A DNA stretch of 64,000 bases from Mesorhizobium sp. DCY119 (lineage in GTDB: Bacteria > Pseudomonadota > Alphaproteobacteria > Rhizobiales > Rhizobiaceae), in contig NZ_CP031834.1 of NCBI RefSeq assembly GCF_003590645.1, forward strand, positions 744,001-808,000. The letters run 5' to 3'. Both the position numbers and the translations under genes were made by a program. Below are positions 56,232-64,000 of this stretch, one piece after another. The notes under the pieces are model-generated. The model saw only the letters and a program-made list of their open reading frames with translations. It was not told where the DNA came from and ran no database searches. Positions within the stretch are counted from its first letter, which is position 1. The number at the start of each line of letters is the position of its first letter.

Positions 56232-56942
56232 CTAGCTCAGCAATTGGCGGCAAATGTCGATGAAATTGGCTGCCCACCCGGCCAGAAGCACGAAGATGGC
56301 GAGCCAGATGAACAGCAGGAAGTGCCAGTACATGGCACATAGCTCGACGCTCAGGTTCAGGCGCTGCCGGTCGTTCGGTGCGTCGCTCCAGGCCTTGGCG
56401 GTCGTGCGACCCAATCCGAACAGGCCGCCCAGAATATGCAGGCCATGCATGCCGGTGATCAGGTAGAAGAAGCTGTTGGCCGGGTTGCTCGACAGGTAAT
56501 AGCCGTCGGCAACGAGGTCGCGCCACGCCTGGAGCTGGCCGATCAGGAAGGCCAGTGCGGTCAGGCCGCCGGTGATGAGGCCGAGCCGGACCATGCGGAT
56601 GTCCTTGCGGCGGGCCGCAACCAGCGCGCATTGCAGCGCCACGCTGCTCAGCACCAGCATGCCGGTGTTCAGCCACAGCAGCTTCGGCACCGGCATGGGC
56701 CGCCAGTCCGACAGCCCCATGCGCATGAAATAGGCGCTGGTGAACAGGGCAAAGAGAGCGCCGACGACGGCAAGGAAGACACCGAGCCCGACCTTCGCCG
56801 GTGGCATAGAGCCGGATTCGGTTCCGGGGAATGCTCCGGCAGAGCCCTGCTCAAGCCACGGCTTGGACATCAGCCGCTGATGTGACAGCCACCAGCCGGA
56901 GATGCCGACGATAACGGCCAGGAAGACCAGGATCACGCTCAT
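56232..56942 (-). CDS. Cytochrome c oxidase subunit III family protein (first copy)
   Basis: A 236-residue protein with about seven helices: VGLGVFLAVVGALFALFTSAY, LNTGMLVLSSVALQ, FLIGQLQAWRDLV, ITGMHGLHILGGLFGL and AMYWHFLLFIWLAIF. It is the heme-copper oxidase subunit III fold; the usual FEW is replaced by LQAW, so the conserved acidic residue is missing. Its ATG overlaps the subunit I stop (ATGA). The arrangement recalls coxMNOP of Bradyrhizobium, where two subunit III genes follow subunits II and I (recalled, not searched). Confidence 0.88.
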   Translation of the reverse strand: MSVILVFLAVIVGISGWWLSHQRLMSKPWLEQGSAGAFPGTESGSMPPAKVGLGVFLAVVGALFALFTSAYFMRMGLSDWRPMPVPKLLWLNTGMLVLSSVALQCALVAARRKDIRMVRLGLITGGLTALAFLIGQLQAWRDLVADGYYLSSNPANSFFYLITGMHGLHILGGLFGLGRTTAKAWSDAPNDRQRLNLSVELCAMYWHFLLFIWLAIFVLLAGWAANFIDICRQLLS

Positions 56943-58714
56943 GCCGGCTCCCTCGAGGGGCCGAACGAACCCGGCTCGTTTTGCGGGATGAAGTCCTGCG
57001 GCGCTCCCGGCACGCTGTAATCATAGGCCCAGCGATAGACGATCGGCAGTTCCTTGCCGAAATTGCCGTGGGTCGGCGGGGTATGAGCCGTCTGCCATTC
57101 GAGCGTGGTGGCACGCCATGGATTGCCGCCGGCCTCCTTGCCGTTACGGATGCTCCAGATCAGGTTGAACAGGAACACCAGCTGCGCGAAGCCGACGATG
57201 AAGGCCATGATGCTGATGAAGGCATTCAGGTGGTGCGCCGACTCTCCGATGAGCCCCATGTCGCTCAGCTCGTTGTAGCGGCGCGGCACGCCCATCAGGC
57301 CGAGATAGTGCATCGGGAAGAAGATCAGATAGGCGCCGACGAAGGTGACCCAGAAGTGGAACATGCCCATGGCGTGGTTGAGCATGCGGCCGGTGACCTT
57401 CGGGTACCAGTGATAGATCGCGCCGAAGATCACCATGATTGGCGCTACGCCCATGACCATGTGGAAATGGGCGACCACGAACATGGTGTCCGATAGCGGC
57501 ACGTCGACCACGACATTGCCCAGGAACAGGCCGGTCAGCCCGCCATTGACGAAGGTGACGATGAAGCCCAGCGCAAACAGCATCGGGATGGTCAAATGGA
57601 TGTCACCGCGCCACAGCGTCAGCACCCAATTGTAGACCTTGATGGCTGTCGGGATGGCGATGATCAGCGTGGTGGTGGCGAAGAAGAAGCCGAAATAGGG
57701 GTGCATGCCCGAGACATACATATGGTGCGCCCAGACCACGAAGGAGAGCGCGCCGATACCGACGATCGCCCAGACCATCATGCGGTAGCCAAAGATGTTC
57801 TTGCGCGCATGGGTGCTGATCAGGTCCGACACGATGCCGAAAGCGGGCAGGGCGACGATGTAGACTTCCGGGTGGCCGAAGAACCAGAACAGATGCTGGA
57901 ACAGGATCGGGCTGCCGCCTGAGTGCTGCAGCTGCTCGCCCATCTCGACGATTGCCGGCATGAAGAAGCTGGTGCCGAGAACGCGGTCGAGCAGCATCAT
58001 GACGCAGGCGACGAACAGCGCCGGGAAGGCCAGCAGCGCCATGACGGTGGCGGTGAAGATGCCCCAGACGGTCAGCGGCATGCGCATCAGGGTCATGCCG
58101 CGCGTGCGGCCCTGCAGCACGGTCACGACGTAGTTGAGGCCGCCCATGGTGAAGCCGATGATGAACAGGATGAGCGAGGAAAGCATCACGATGATGCCCC
58201 AGTCCTCGCCGCCGGGCGTGCCAGCCATGATGGCCTGCGGCGGATAGAGCGTCCAGCCGGCGCCGGTCGGGCCGCCGGGGGCGAAGAAGCCCGCGACCAG
58301 CAGCAGGACGGCGAGCAGGTAAATCCAGTAGCTCAGCATGTTGACATAGGGGAAGACCATGTCGCGCGCGCCGACCATCAGCGGGATCAGGTAGTTGCCG
58401 AAACCGCCAAGGAAGAGCGCTGTGAGCAGGTAGATCACCATGATCATGCCGTGCATGGTGATGAACTGGTAATAGGCTTCGGGGGTAATGAAGTCGAAGG
58501 TGCCGGGAAAGCCGAGCTGGAGCCGCATCAGCCAGGACAGCACGAGTGCTACCAGGCCGATCGCCAGCGCCGTGCACGAATACTGGATAGCGATGACCTT
58601 GGCGTCCTGCGAGAAGACGTATTTCGTCCACCAGCTGTGCGGATGATAGAGTTCCATCTCCGCGACTTCGGCCGGCGGTATAGGACCGACCGAGCCAGGC
58701 GTGACATCGACCAT
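56939..58714 (-). CDS. Cytochrome c oxidase subunit I
   Basis: The catalytic subunit, 591 residues, with 12 or more helices. It has the haem a ligand region FITMHGMIMVIYLL, the D-channel motif GARDMVFPYVNMLSYW, the Cu-B/K-channel GHPEVYIVALP, the HHMYVSGMHP and the haem pair VVAHFHMVMG. The chosen ATG at 58714 has AGGAGG seven bases upstream; a GTG at 58771 adds 19 residues and lacks such a site. Typical of an aa3-type oxidase. Confidence 0.94.
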   Translation of the reverse strand: MVDVTPGSVGPIPPAEVAEMELYHPHSWWTKYVFSQDAKVIAIQYSCTALAIGLVALVLSWLMRLQLGFPGTFDFITPEAYYQFITMHGMIMVIYLLTALFLGGFGNYLIPLMVGARDMVFPYVNMLSYWIYLLAVLLLVAGFFAPGGPTGAGWTLYPPQAIMAGTPGGEDWGIIVMLSSLILFIIGFTMGGLNYVVTVLQGRTRGMTLMRMPLTVWGIFTATVMALLAFPALFVACVMMLLDRVLGTSFFMPAIVEMGEQLQHSGGSPILFQHLFWFFGHPEVYIVALPAFGIVSDLISTHARKNIFGYRMMVWAIVGIGALSFVVWAHHMYVSGMHPYFGFFFATTTLIIAIPTAIKVYNWVLTLWRGDIHLTIPMLFALGFIVTFVNGGLTGLFLGNVVVDVPLSDTMFVVAHFHMVMGVAPIMVIFGAIYHWYPKVTGRMLNHAMGMFHFWVTFVGAYLIFFPMHYLGLMGVPRRYNELSDMGLIGESAHHLNAFISIMAFIVGFAQLVFLFNLIWSIRNGKEAGGNPWRATTLEWQTAHTPPTHGNFGKELPIVYRWAYDYSVPGAPQDFIPQNEPGSFGPSREPA

Positions 58715-58796
58715 AGGAACACCTCCTTGTTCCTGTTCGGCAGCATCCGGTTGTTCGAATGCCGTCGTCACCCAATCCGCCTGAATGCCTCCCTGA

Positions 58797-59624
58797 TCAG
58801 TGGCCGGCGGGCTCCACTGAACTCGTCTGCTGCGGCGGCATCAGCTGCGCGAATGTCTGCTGCTGGCCGAGCCATGCCGTATAATCTTCCTCGGTGTCGA
58901 CCATGACGACGCCGCGCATGAAGGGATGTCCCTGGCCGCAAAGCTCGGCGCAGAGCACCTCGAAGGTTCCGGTGCGGGTCGGCGTGAACCAGAAATAGGT
59001 GACGGAGCCGGGGATCATGTCCATCTTGGCTCGGAACTCCGGCACGTAGAAATCGTGCAGCACGTCGATCGAGCGCAGGAGCATCTTCACCGGCTTGCCG
59101 ATGGGCAGGTGCAGGTCGGCGGCCTGCACGATCACGTCGTCCTGGCCGTTGGGATCGTCGGTCTTCAGGCCGAGCGGGTTATCGGTGGTGACAAGGCTCG
59201 TCTCGGCGAGGCCGAGCTTGCCGTCCTTGCCGGGGAGCCGGAAACTCCATTGCCATTGCTGGCCGAGCACTTCCACTTCGGTGGCGTCTGCCGGCACGGT
59301 GACGAAGCGGTGCCAGACGAACAGGCCTGGAACCAGCATGGCGGCGACGCCGAAGCCGGTGACGACTGTGAGCCACCATTCGAGGCGTTTGTTCTCGGGC
59401 TCGTAATGCGCCTTCTGTCCTTCCTTGTGGCGGAAGCGGTAGACGCAATAGGCCATGAATAGGACGACGGCGGCGAAGACCACGCCGGTGATCCAGAAGG
59501 TGATGATGATGGTGTTGTCGATATAGTTCCAGTTTGAAGCGATGGGCGTCCACCACCATGGGCTCACGAGGTGAAACACCACCGAACCTACGACAACAAG
59601 AACGAGTACAAGCACTACGGCCAT
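58797..59624 (-). CDS. Cytochrome c oxidase subunit II
   Basis: A 275-residue protein with an N-terminal hydrophobic anchor (about 2-18), a second and third helix (about 38-62 and 84-105), and a periplasmic cupredoxin domain. The CuA ligands are present in CAELCGQGHPFM (Cys, Cys, His, Met) with an upstream His in DVLHDFYVPEF. So the electron donor is cytochrome c. GGAGGA precedes the ATG at 59624. It leads the operon II-I-III-III-IV. Confidence 0.94.
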   Translation of the reverse strand: MAVVLVLVLVVVGSVVFHLVSPWWWTPIASNWNYIDNTIIITFWITGVVFAAVVLFMAYCVYRFRHKEGQKAHYEPENKRLEWWLTVVTGFGVAAMLVPGLFVWHRFVTVPADATEVEVLGQQWQWSFRLPGKDGKLGLAETSLVTTDNPLGLKTDDPNGQDDVIVQAADLHLPIGKPVKMLLRSIDVLHDFYVPEFRAKMDMIPGSVTYFWFTPTRTGTFEVLCAELCGQGHPFMRGVVMVDTEEDYTAWLGQQQTFAQLMPPQQTSSVEPAGH

Positions 59625-59637
59625 GCCTCAGTCCTCC

Positions 59638-59675
59638 CGGTGCCTCGATGAGTGCAATAGGACTCAGAAGCACCG
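59638..59675 (-). promoter_or_regulatory. Stem-loop next to the ribosome-binding site of the oxidase operon
   Basis: On the minus-strand transcript, CGGTGC (bases 59670-59675 read on the minus strand) pairs with GCACCG (59638-59643), and TGAGT with ACTCA (59662-59666/59649-59653). The ribosome-binding site (59632-59637) touches the stem. The region 59676-59957 shows no gene that I can support. Confidence 0.35.
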
Positions 59676-59957
59676 AGGTCATCATAACTTGATTTCTGGT
59701 TGTAATTCTAGGGTGTGCTGAAATTCACGCCATGACGGCCTGCAAATGGCGTTTTTCTGCGCTTTCCCAGAACCCGCTGCGCGTCCTGCTGACTGTCATG
59801 GTGATGTGATCCGAGGCGGTTAACGTCTCTTTCCGATGCAACCGCCGGCTATGGAAATCTTGTGTTGCAATTTGTGCGATTGTCGGGCGGGACGGTTTTT
59901 GGTAAGCGCTTTGTAGGACTCCAGGACTGCCCCCGCCTGGTGACACGGCCATTGGCA

Positions 59958-59977
59958 GAACAAGATCTATCTTGTTC
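59958..59977. promoter_or_regulatory. Perfect palindrome before the short-ORF chain
   Basis: GAACAAGAT (59958-59966) and ATCTTGTTC (59969-59977) form a 9+9 inverted repeat with a two-base loop. A strong AGGAGG site starts 3 bases later. It can be an operator or an RNA hairpin next to the ribosome-binding site. Confidence 0.4.
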
Positions 59978-59992
59978 CGGAGGAGGCAGAAC

Positions 59993-60147
59993 ATGTCGAT
60001 CAATCTTCAGAAGCACGCGAGATCGCTGGCAGCTTGGCTGAGCCAGGCCGACATCGGCTGATGTCGGGACGGCCGTGCCTGCCGGCCTTTCCGGCCCAGG
60101 ACAATCATCGTTTCGTGGCGAGGATGCGGAGACAATTTTCATGCTGA
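59993..60147 (+). CDS. Two overlapping short ORFs (22 and 28 aa), possible translated leader
   Basis: ORF A (59993-60061) codes for MSINLQKHARSLAAWLSQAD plus two residues, with AGGAGG before its ATG. Its stop overlaps the ATG of ORF B (60061-60147, TGATG), 28 residues starting MSGRPCLPAF. ORF B runs 7 bases past the ATG of the secreted protein at 60141. This chain could couple translation, or be chance. Confidence 0.35.
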
Positions 60148-60644
60148 AATTTTCGTTGGGCTGTTGCGTAGGCCTTGCAGCATCTCTTCTCGTCGGCACC
60201 GCTGCATGGGCCGAGGATGCAGCCCCGCGCCTGACGATCGAGGCCCGGCTTTTCGGCAGCACGACGGGGCAATTGTCCGAAAATGTTCTGGGGCCGGATG
60301 GTCCCGAACTCGGCAATGTCGTGATGGGGGAGAACGCCTCCACGTCGACATTCGTCACGGTTCACATCACCGCCGAGCCGCCCCTCACGGCTGGCGCCAA
60401 GGTAAGGCTTCTCGCCGTCGAGCTCGCTGGCGAAGGCCAGACGGAAACGTCGCCATCAGGCGGCGCCTTGCTGGACAGCGCCGTCGATGTTCCACCCACG
60501 GCCGCGGGCAACAAGGACACCTATGTGGGCTTCTGGCTGGCCGATACCGGCTGCACGCCAATAGCACTCAAAGCGGAGTTGGTGGCGCCGGAAGCTCCAA
60601 CGGCTTCCGCCGACGCCACGCTGGATTTCACCTGTCACGAATAA
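60141..60644 (+). CDS. Secreted protein of unknown function
   Basis: A 167-residue protein with a signal peptide (about 1-24, ending AAWAED). The mature part is rich in Ala, Thr, Glu and Gly, with predicted beta strands (TFVTVHITAEPP, KVRLLAVELAG, YVGFWLADTGC, ADATLDFTCHE) and a likely disulfide between two Cys. I do not recognise it. It precedes the M15 peptidase gene by 24 bases and is probably co-transcribed. Confidence 0.72.
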   Translation: MLKFSLGCCVGLAASLLVGTAAWAEDAAPRLTIEARLFGSTTGQLSENVLGPDGPELGNVVMGENASTSTFVTVHITAEPPLTAGAKVRLLAVELAGEGQTETSPSGGALLDSAVDVPPTAAGNKDTYVGFWLADTGCTPIALKAELVAPEAPTASADATLDFTCHE

Positions 60645-60668
60645 TTCGACCGATCGAGGAGGTTCAAA

Positions 60669-61835
60669 ATGCAGGCAATAGCTGGGTCCGTCGGCGAGGG
60701 CGGCACGAATACCGGTTCCGATGTGGCACTCATTCAGGTCATGCTGATGAAGGTTCAGCAGCCGGCGGGGAGAGGCCCATACCTGACCTCCTATGACGGC
60801 GCCAGCGGGGCCGGTACCATTGCCGCGATCCGGCAGTTCAAGATCGACCAGAATGTCGAGCCGCAGACGCCGGCGGCAGCGGTCCGAGGCGTGATCCAGC
60901 CCAATGATGCGGCGTGGCGGCGCCTGGTGGCGGCGGTGCCGCAGGCTTTCCAGGGCTTGAGGGTGCTGCCCGCGGGCAGGACCGTCTATCTGGAAGCGAC
61001 CGCCCAGCAGCGGGACGCCAAGATAGCGAATGCCGCCACCTACACTTTCGCACCGGCATTTCGCGTGAAGGTCAACAGGCTGATCAACCGCATGCATGCC
61101 GTTCACGGCATAGCGATCGGCGTCTGCCCGCAGGGCGGCCGACGCAACTTCCAGGAACAGTATGAGCTGTTCACCAGCGGCCGCGGCGTGACCAATGCGG
61201 GTCCGGGCGAAAGCAATCATAATTTCGGCATGGCCGCCGACATCGGTTTTGCCGGCCTGCGCTGGTTGCGCAGCGATGGCACCGTAGTGGAAAACGAAGG
61301 CCACTGGCTCGGCCAGATACACCGCGCCTCGGCCGAACAGGAGCTGAAATTCTGGGATGCGTTGCGCACGGTCGGAACCAGCAACGAGGTCGGCGCCTAT
61401 CGCGGCCCGGCCGGCGATCGGCCACATCTCCAGAACTGGAGCGACGCCGGCGTGTCGATGGCGCGCAGCCTTGCCGCCCACCTGACCCGCTCCGGCACCA
61501 TGCATTGGGAGCGCGCCGGCCGCGTCTATCAAAGCGATCTCGGTTTTGGCGGTGCGCTTTATCCCGTCGGCACGGCAGCACAGATATGGGCGGGCAATGC
61601 GACCATCGACGCGCCCACACTGACGCGTGCGCGCGCCGCCGCCCGGCCCCGCGCGGCGGCATTGCCGGTGGCTGCCAGGCAAATGGCAGGCGCTGCGGCT
61701 CGTCCGGGCGCTGCACCAGCCGTTGCAGGACAGCCCGCTCAGGCGACGGCGGCGGATGTAGCCGCGATGCGCAGGGCGTTGCGGGCAGAATTCGAGCGGG
61801 CCGACCGCAACTGGAGCGCCTGGTTGCCCTCATAA
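60669..61835 (+). CDS. M15-type peptidase with an N-terminal peptidoglycan-binding-like region
   Basis: A 388-residue protein. Residues 1-100 resemble a peptidoglycan-binding repeat (GGTNTGSDVALIQVMLMKV, DGASGAGTIAAIRQF). A central M15/VanY-type zinc peptidase domain has VCPQGGRRNFQEQYELF, the metal motif SNHNFGMAADIGF (SxHxxxxAxD) and a likely third ligand in HLQNW. An Ala/Pro-rich tail follows. There is no signal peptide, so export by another route, a phage-like or type VI role, or lysis on cell death are possible. Confidence 0.8.
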   Translation: MQAIAGSVGEGGTNTGSDVALIQVMLMKVQQPAGRGPYLTSYDGASGAGTIAAIRQFKIDQNVEPQTPAAAVRGVIQPNDAAWRRLVAAVPQAFQGLRVLPAGRTVYLEATAQQRDAKIANAATYTFAPAFRVKVNRLINRMHAVHGIAIGVCPQGGRRNFQEQYELFTSGRGVTNAGPGESNHNFGMAADIGFAGLRWLRSDGTVVENEGHWLGQIHRASAEQELKFWDALRTVGTSNEVGAYRGPAGDRPHLQNWSDAGVSMARSLAAHLTRSGTMHWERAGRVYQSDLGFGGALYPVGTAAQIWAGNATIDAPTLTRARAAARPRAAALPVAARQMAGAAARPGAAPAVAGQPAQATAADVAAMRRALRAEFERADRNWSAWLPS

Positions 61836-61910
61836 AGACGAGCCTGTGGAACCGGGGCGCTGGATAGGCAAGCCATGCCGCCGGGGCAACGGAGTTCAGG
61901 AGGAGCGGAA

Positions 61911-61970
61911 ATGGTGTCGATGCCGGTGACTGCCAGCCGGCAATCCACAGCCAATCGGAAGGCGGCTTAG
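61911..61970 (+). CDS. Possible 19-residue ORF with a strong ribosome-binding site
   Basis: ATG at 61911 preceded by AGGAGGAG (61898-61905) codes for MVSMPVTASRQSTANRKAA. It is followed by the hairpin 61984-61990/61994-62000 (GGAAAAA/TTTTTCC). It lies between the M15 and nucleoside-permease genes. The site is strong but the peptide shows no features; it may be chance. Confidence 0.25.
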   Translation: MVSMPVTASRQSTANRKAA

Positions 61971-62057
61971 AGTTTTCTTGCCAGGAAAAATGATTTTTCC
62001 CATGGTTGGCATGCTCAAGGCAGCGCTTCTCAATCTCCATTTCAGGAACCTCGCATA

Positions 62058-63080
62058 ATGCTGAAAATGTTATCCGCCTCATCGCTCGCTGCCATTGCAG
62101 CTCTGATAAGCGCGACGCCGCAGGCCAAGGCGGAAACGATGACGCCGAAGGTTCTGGTCATCACCATGTTCGGCGGCGAAACGAAGCCGTGGCTGGAGGG
62201 AGAGAAGCTCGACCGGAAAATAGCGGTCCCGGGCTTTTCCAAGGAGTATCCAGACGTTGCCTGCGACGACAAAGGCCTTTGCGTGATGACCACGGCCATG
62301 GGCTATGCCAATGCCGCAAGTTCGGTGTCGGCGCTGGTCTATAGTAACCTTTTCGATCTCAAGCAGAGTTACATCCTGATAGCCGGCATCGCTGGCGTCG
62401 ACCCGGACGAAGGCACGCTGGGCTCGGCCCACTGGGCACGCTACGCCATCGACGGCGGGCTTCGCCACGACATCGACCCGCGGCAGATCGCGGCGGATTG
62501 GCCTAGTGGCATCGTCGCGCTGGGCGCGAGCAAGCCGGGCGAAAAGCCGAAATGGGCGGCCGGCACCGAAGTCTATCAGCTCGATGAGGCATTGCTGCAG
62601 AAAGCTTTCGCACTGAGCAAGGACGTTGAACTGGCCGACAACGACGATGCGAAAGCCTACAGGGCGTCCTATCCATCGGCACCGGGCAATGCGGCTCCGG
62701 CCGTCAGCATTTGCGACACAGTGTCGATCGACACCTATTGGCACGGTTCGAAGATAGCCGAAGGAATGGGCGCGTGGTCGACCATGATGACGGATGGCAA
62801 GGCAAATTATTGCACGACGCAGATGGAGGACAACGCCTCGCTCACCGCGTTGCGCCGCGCCGCCGATGCCGGACTTTTGAACTTCGACCGCATAGCCTTG
62901 CTGCGGACCGCTTCCAATTTCGACCGTGAGGCGCCGAACCAGACCCCCGCGCAGTCATTGTCAGCCAAGTCCGGCGGCTTTGGTCCTGCCACCGCCAATG
63001 CCTATCGTGTCGGCGCGAAGGTCGCCCATTCGATCATCGAAGATTGGGATGGCTGGGAAAAGGGCGTGCCGAACCAGTAG
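62058..63080 (+). CDS. Purine nucleoside permease (NUP family)
   Basis: A 340-residue protein with a signal peptide (about 1-25, ending AKAET). The NUP domain shows PKVLVITMFGGETKPWL, LIAGIAGVDPDEGTLGSAHWA, and SICDTVSIDTYWHG, as in fungal purine nucleoside permeases and their bacterial relatives. The fold is phosphorylase-like, so transport is questionable; binding or cleaving nucleosides in the periplasm fits better. Along with the NCS2 permease it suggests purine scavenging. Confidence 0.85.
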   Translation: MLKMLSASSLAAIAALISATPQAKAETMTPKVLVITMFGGETKPWLEGEKLDRKIAVPGFSKEYPDVACDDKGLCVMTTAMGYANAASSVSALVYSNLFDLKQSYILIAGIAGVDPDEGTLGSAHWARYAIDGGLRHDIDPRQIAADWPSGIVALGASKPGEKPKWAAGTEVYQLDEALLQKAFALSKDVELADNDDAKAYRASYPSAPGNAAPAVSICDTVSIDTYWHGSKIAEGMGAWSTMMTDGKANYCTTQMEDNASLTALRRAADAGLLNFDRIALLRTASNFDREAPNQTPAQSLSAKSGGFGPATANAYRVGAKVAHSIIEDWDGWEKGVPNQ

Positions 63081-63190
63081 GCGCAGACTTGTCGTCGGCG
63101 CTCCTCGTCAGGGGGGCGTCGAGGACCGCAATCCCGTAGCGGGTAAGGCCCTTGGACCAGTCGATCCTGCTTTTTCGGAAATATATCCGT

Positions 63191-63266
<76 letters not shown>

Positions 63267-63415
63267 GTCCAACGGATGGCGATATTTATGGTTTCGCGGC
63301 CCGCCGTGTCAAGCAAGCAGATCGGCGGTCGGATAGCCGGGCTGCGACGTAGGGCTCCAGGTCTTGCCGCACCGGCGTGCAGTCGTTACATGTCGGAAAT
63401 TCAATGGAGAACGGC

Positions 63416-63709
63416 ATGCTCGCCCTCATTCAGACCCTGGTCCTGGCGCTGGACATCTACTGGTGGATACTCATCGCCTCGGCCATCTTCTCATGGCTCT
63501 ATGCGTTCAACGTGGTCAATTCCCGCAACCAGTTCGTCGGGGCGATCGGAAGCTTTCTTTTCAAGGCTACCGAGCCGGTTCTGGCGCCCATACGCCGCAT
63601 CCTGCCGGACCTCGGTGGCATCGATATTTCCCCGATCATCGTTCTTTTGATCATCTTCTTCCTGCGGCAGTTCATCTTGACCACCATCGCGCCGATCCTG
63701 CTCGCGTAA
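63416..63709 (+). CDS. YggT family membrane protein
   Basis: A 97-residue protein with two YggT helical regions: [21 protein letters not shown] and [20 protein letters not shown], and the conserved [20 protein letters not shown] between them. The ATG at 63416 has GGAGA five bases upstream; an ATG at 63404 is also in frame. YggT proteins are linked to cell division and osmotic stress. The next gene starts 5 bases later. Confidence 0.9.
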   Translation: MLALIQTLVLALDIYWWILIASAIFSWLYAFNVVNSRNQFVGAIGSFLFKATEPVLAPIRRILPDLGGIDISPIIVLLIIFFLRQFILTTIAPILLA

Positions 63710-63714
63710 GATTC

Positions 63715-64000
63715 GTGGCCGACTTCTTCCGGGCGCATGAGCATGGCGTGGATGTTTTTGTCCGGCTGACGCCGCGCTCTTCCCGGGATGCCGTTGAGGG
63801 CGTTGCGGCGGGTGCGGACGATCGCGCGCATCTGAATGCCCGTGTTCGGGCCGTGCCGGAAAAGGGTGCCGCCAATGCAGCGCTTGAAAAGCTTCTCGCC
63901 CCGGTCCTCGGCGTGGCGCGCGGCGATGTCTCCGTTGTTGCGGGCGGCACGTCGCGGCTGAAGACGGTTCGCGTCACCGGCGATCCGGCAGCGCTTGTGC
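63715..64000 (+). CDS. DUF167 (YggU) family protein, 3' end outside window
   Basis: The GTG at 63715 begins VADFFRAHEHGVDVFVRLTP. The seen 95 residues cover the DUF167 core: LNARVRAVPEKGAANAAL, LEKLLAPVLGVARGDVSVV, and AGGTSRLKTVRV. The function is unknown. The YggT-DUF167 pair is a conserved neighbour set in bacteria. The stop codon lies beyond 64000. Confidence 0.9.
   Translation, partial: MADFFRAHEHGVDVFVRLTPRSSRDAVEGVAAGADDRAHLNARVRAVPEKGAANAALEKLLAPVLGVARGDVSVVAGGTSRLKTVRVTGDPAALV

Noticed and set aside
59725-60003. A 92-codon minus-strand frame between the oxidase operon and the secreted protein gene
   Set aside because: No ribosome-binding site, no motif, and it overlaps the better-placed short ORF on the plus strand.

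Overview
The window is chromosomal DNA of an alphaproteobacterium, most likely a member of the Hyphomicrobiales (Rhizobiales) near Mesorhizobium, Aminobacter or other Phyllobacteriaceae. The evidence is the high GC content, the gene order (sucAB-lpd, xerC, rimM-trmD-rplS, leuC, sdhCDAB, glnK-amtB, ftsK-lolA-xth, tsaD/gpsA divergent from hemCD-mitofilin-hemY), DUF1127 and DGPF/YCII proteins, and palindromic intergenic repeats of a rhizobial type. The genus is inferred, not proven. There is no phage, insertion sequence, integron or CRISPR array; this is mostly core genome with a few accessory islets.

Layout. 1-6.3 kb: end of sucA, then sucB and lpd of the 2-oxoglutarate dehydrogenase complex, with a VOC protein, a secreted protein and an SDR dehydrogenase between sucB and lpd. 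6.3-9.5 kb: surface or unknown proteins, TraB/GumN and xerC. 9.6-12.8 kb: rimM-trmD, rplS behind a three-hairpin leader, and ohr-ohrR with a palindromic operator lying in the ohr promoter. 12.9-17.8 kb: amino-acid ABC transporter parts split by a palindromic repeat, a methyltransferase, an MgtC protein and leuC. 17.8-21.4 kb: two tandem membrane diguanylate cyclases, a secreted protein and an MliC-like lipoprotein. 21.5-25.1 kb: sdhCDAB. 25.1-30.9 kb: a 240-bp nested inverted repeat, yceH, exported msrA, an OsmC protein, small proteins, a UbiH-type hydroxylase and tesB. 31-32.9 kb: glnK-amtB behind a sigma-54-type promoter. 33.2-41.7 kb: a kinase-like protein, ftsK, lolA, xth, a cNMP-binding protein, an OmpR-type regulator, an L,D-transpeptidase, DUF1127 and a LysR regulator. 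41.8-45.3 kb: tsaD-gpsA-YciI-EVE-methyltransferase on the minus strand. 45.4-51.6 kb: hemC, hemD with a one-base frameshift, a mitofilin-like protein, hemY, TerB and a glutamine amidotransferase. 51.6-55.1 kb: an MFS exporter, three tiny overlapping membrane-protein genes missed by length cut-offs, and an NCS2 purine permease behind a folded leader RNA. 55.1-59.6 kb: a five-gene cytochrome c oxidase operon with two subunit III genes. 60-63.1 kb: an accessory islet with a secreted protein, an M15-type peptidase and a purine nucleoside permease. 63.2-64 kb: tRNA-Ala(CGC), a YggT protein and the start of a DUF167 protein.

Functional themes are aerobic respiration (2-oxoglutarate dehydrogenase, succinate dehydrogenase, cytochrome c oxidase, haem synthesis), nitrogen sensing (glnK-amtB), peroxide and methionine-sulfoxide repair, purine uptake, and envelope and division functions. 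The points most worth checking are the hemD frameshift, the probable purine-sensing leader of the NCS2 gene, the three-gene cluster of tiny membrane proteins, the rplS leader, and the accessory islet at 60-62 kb.
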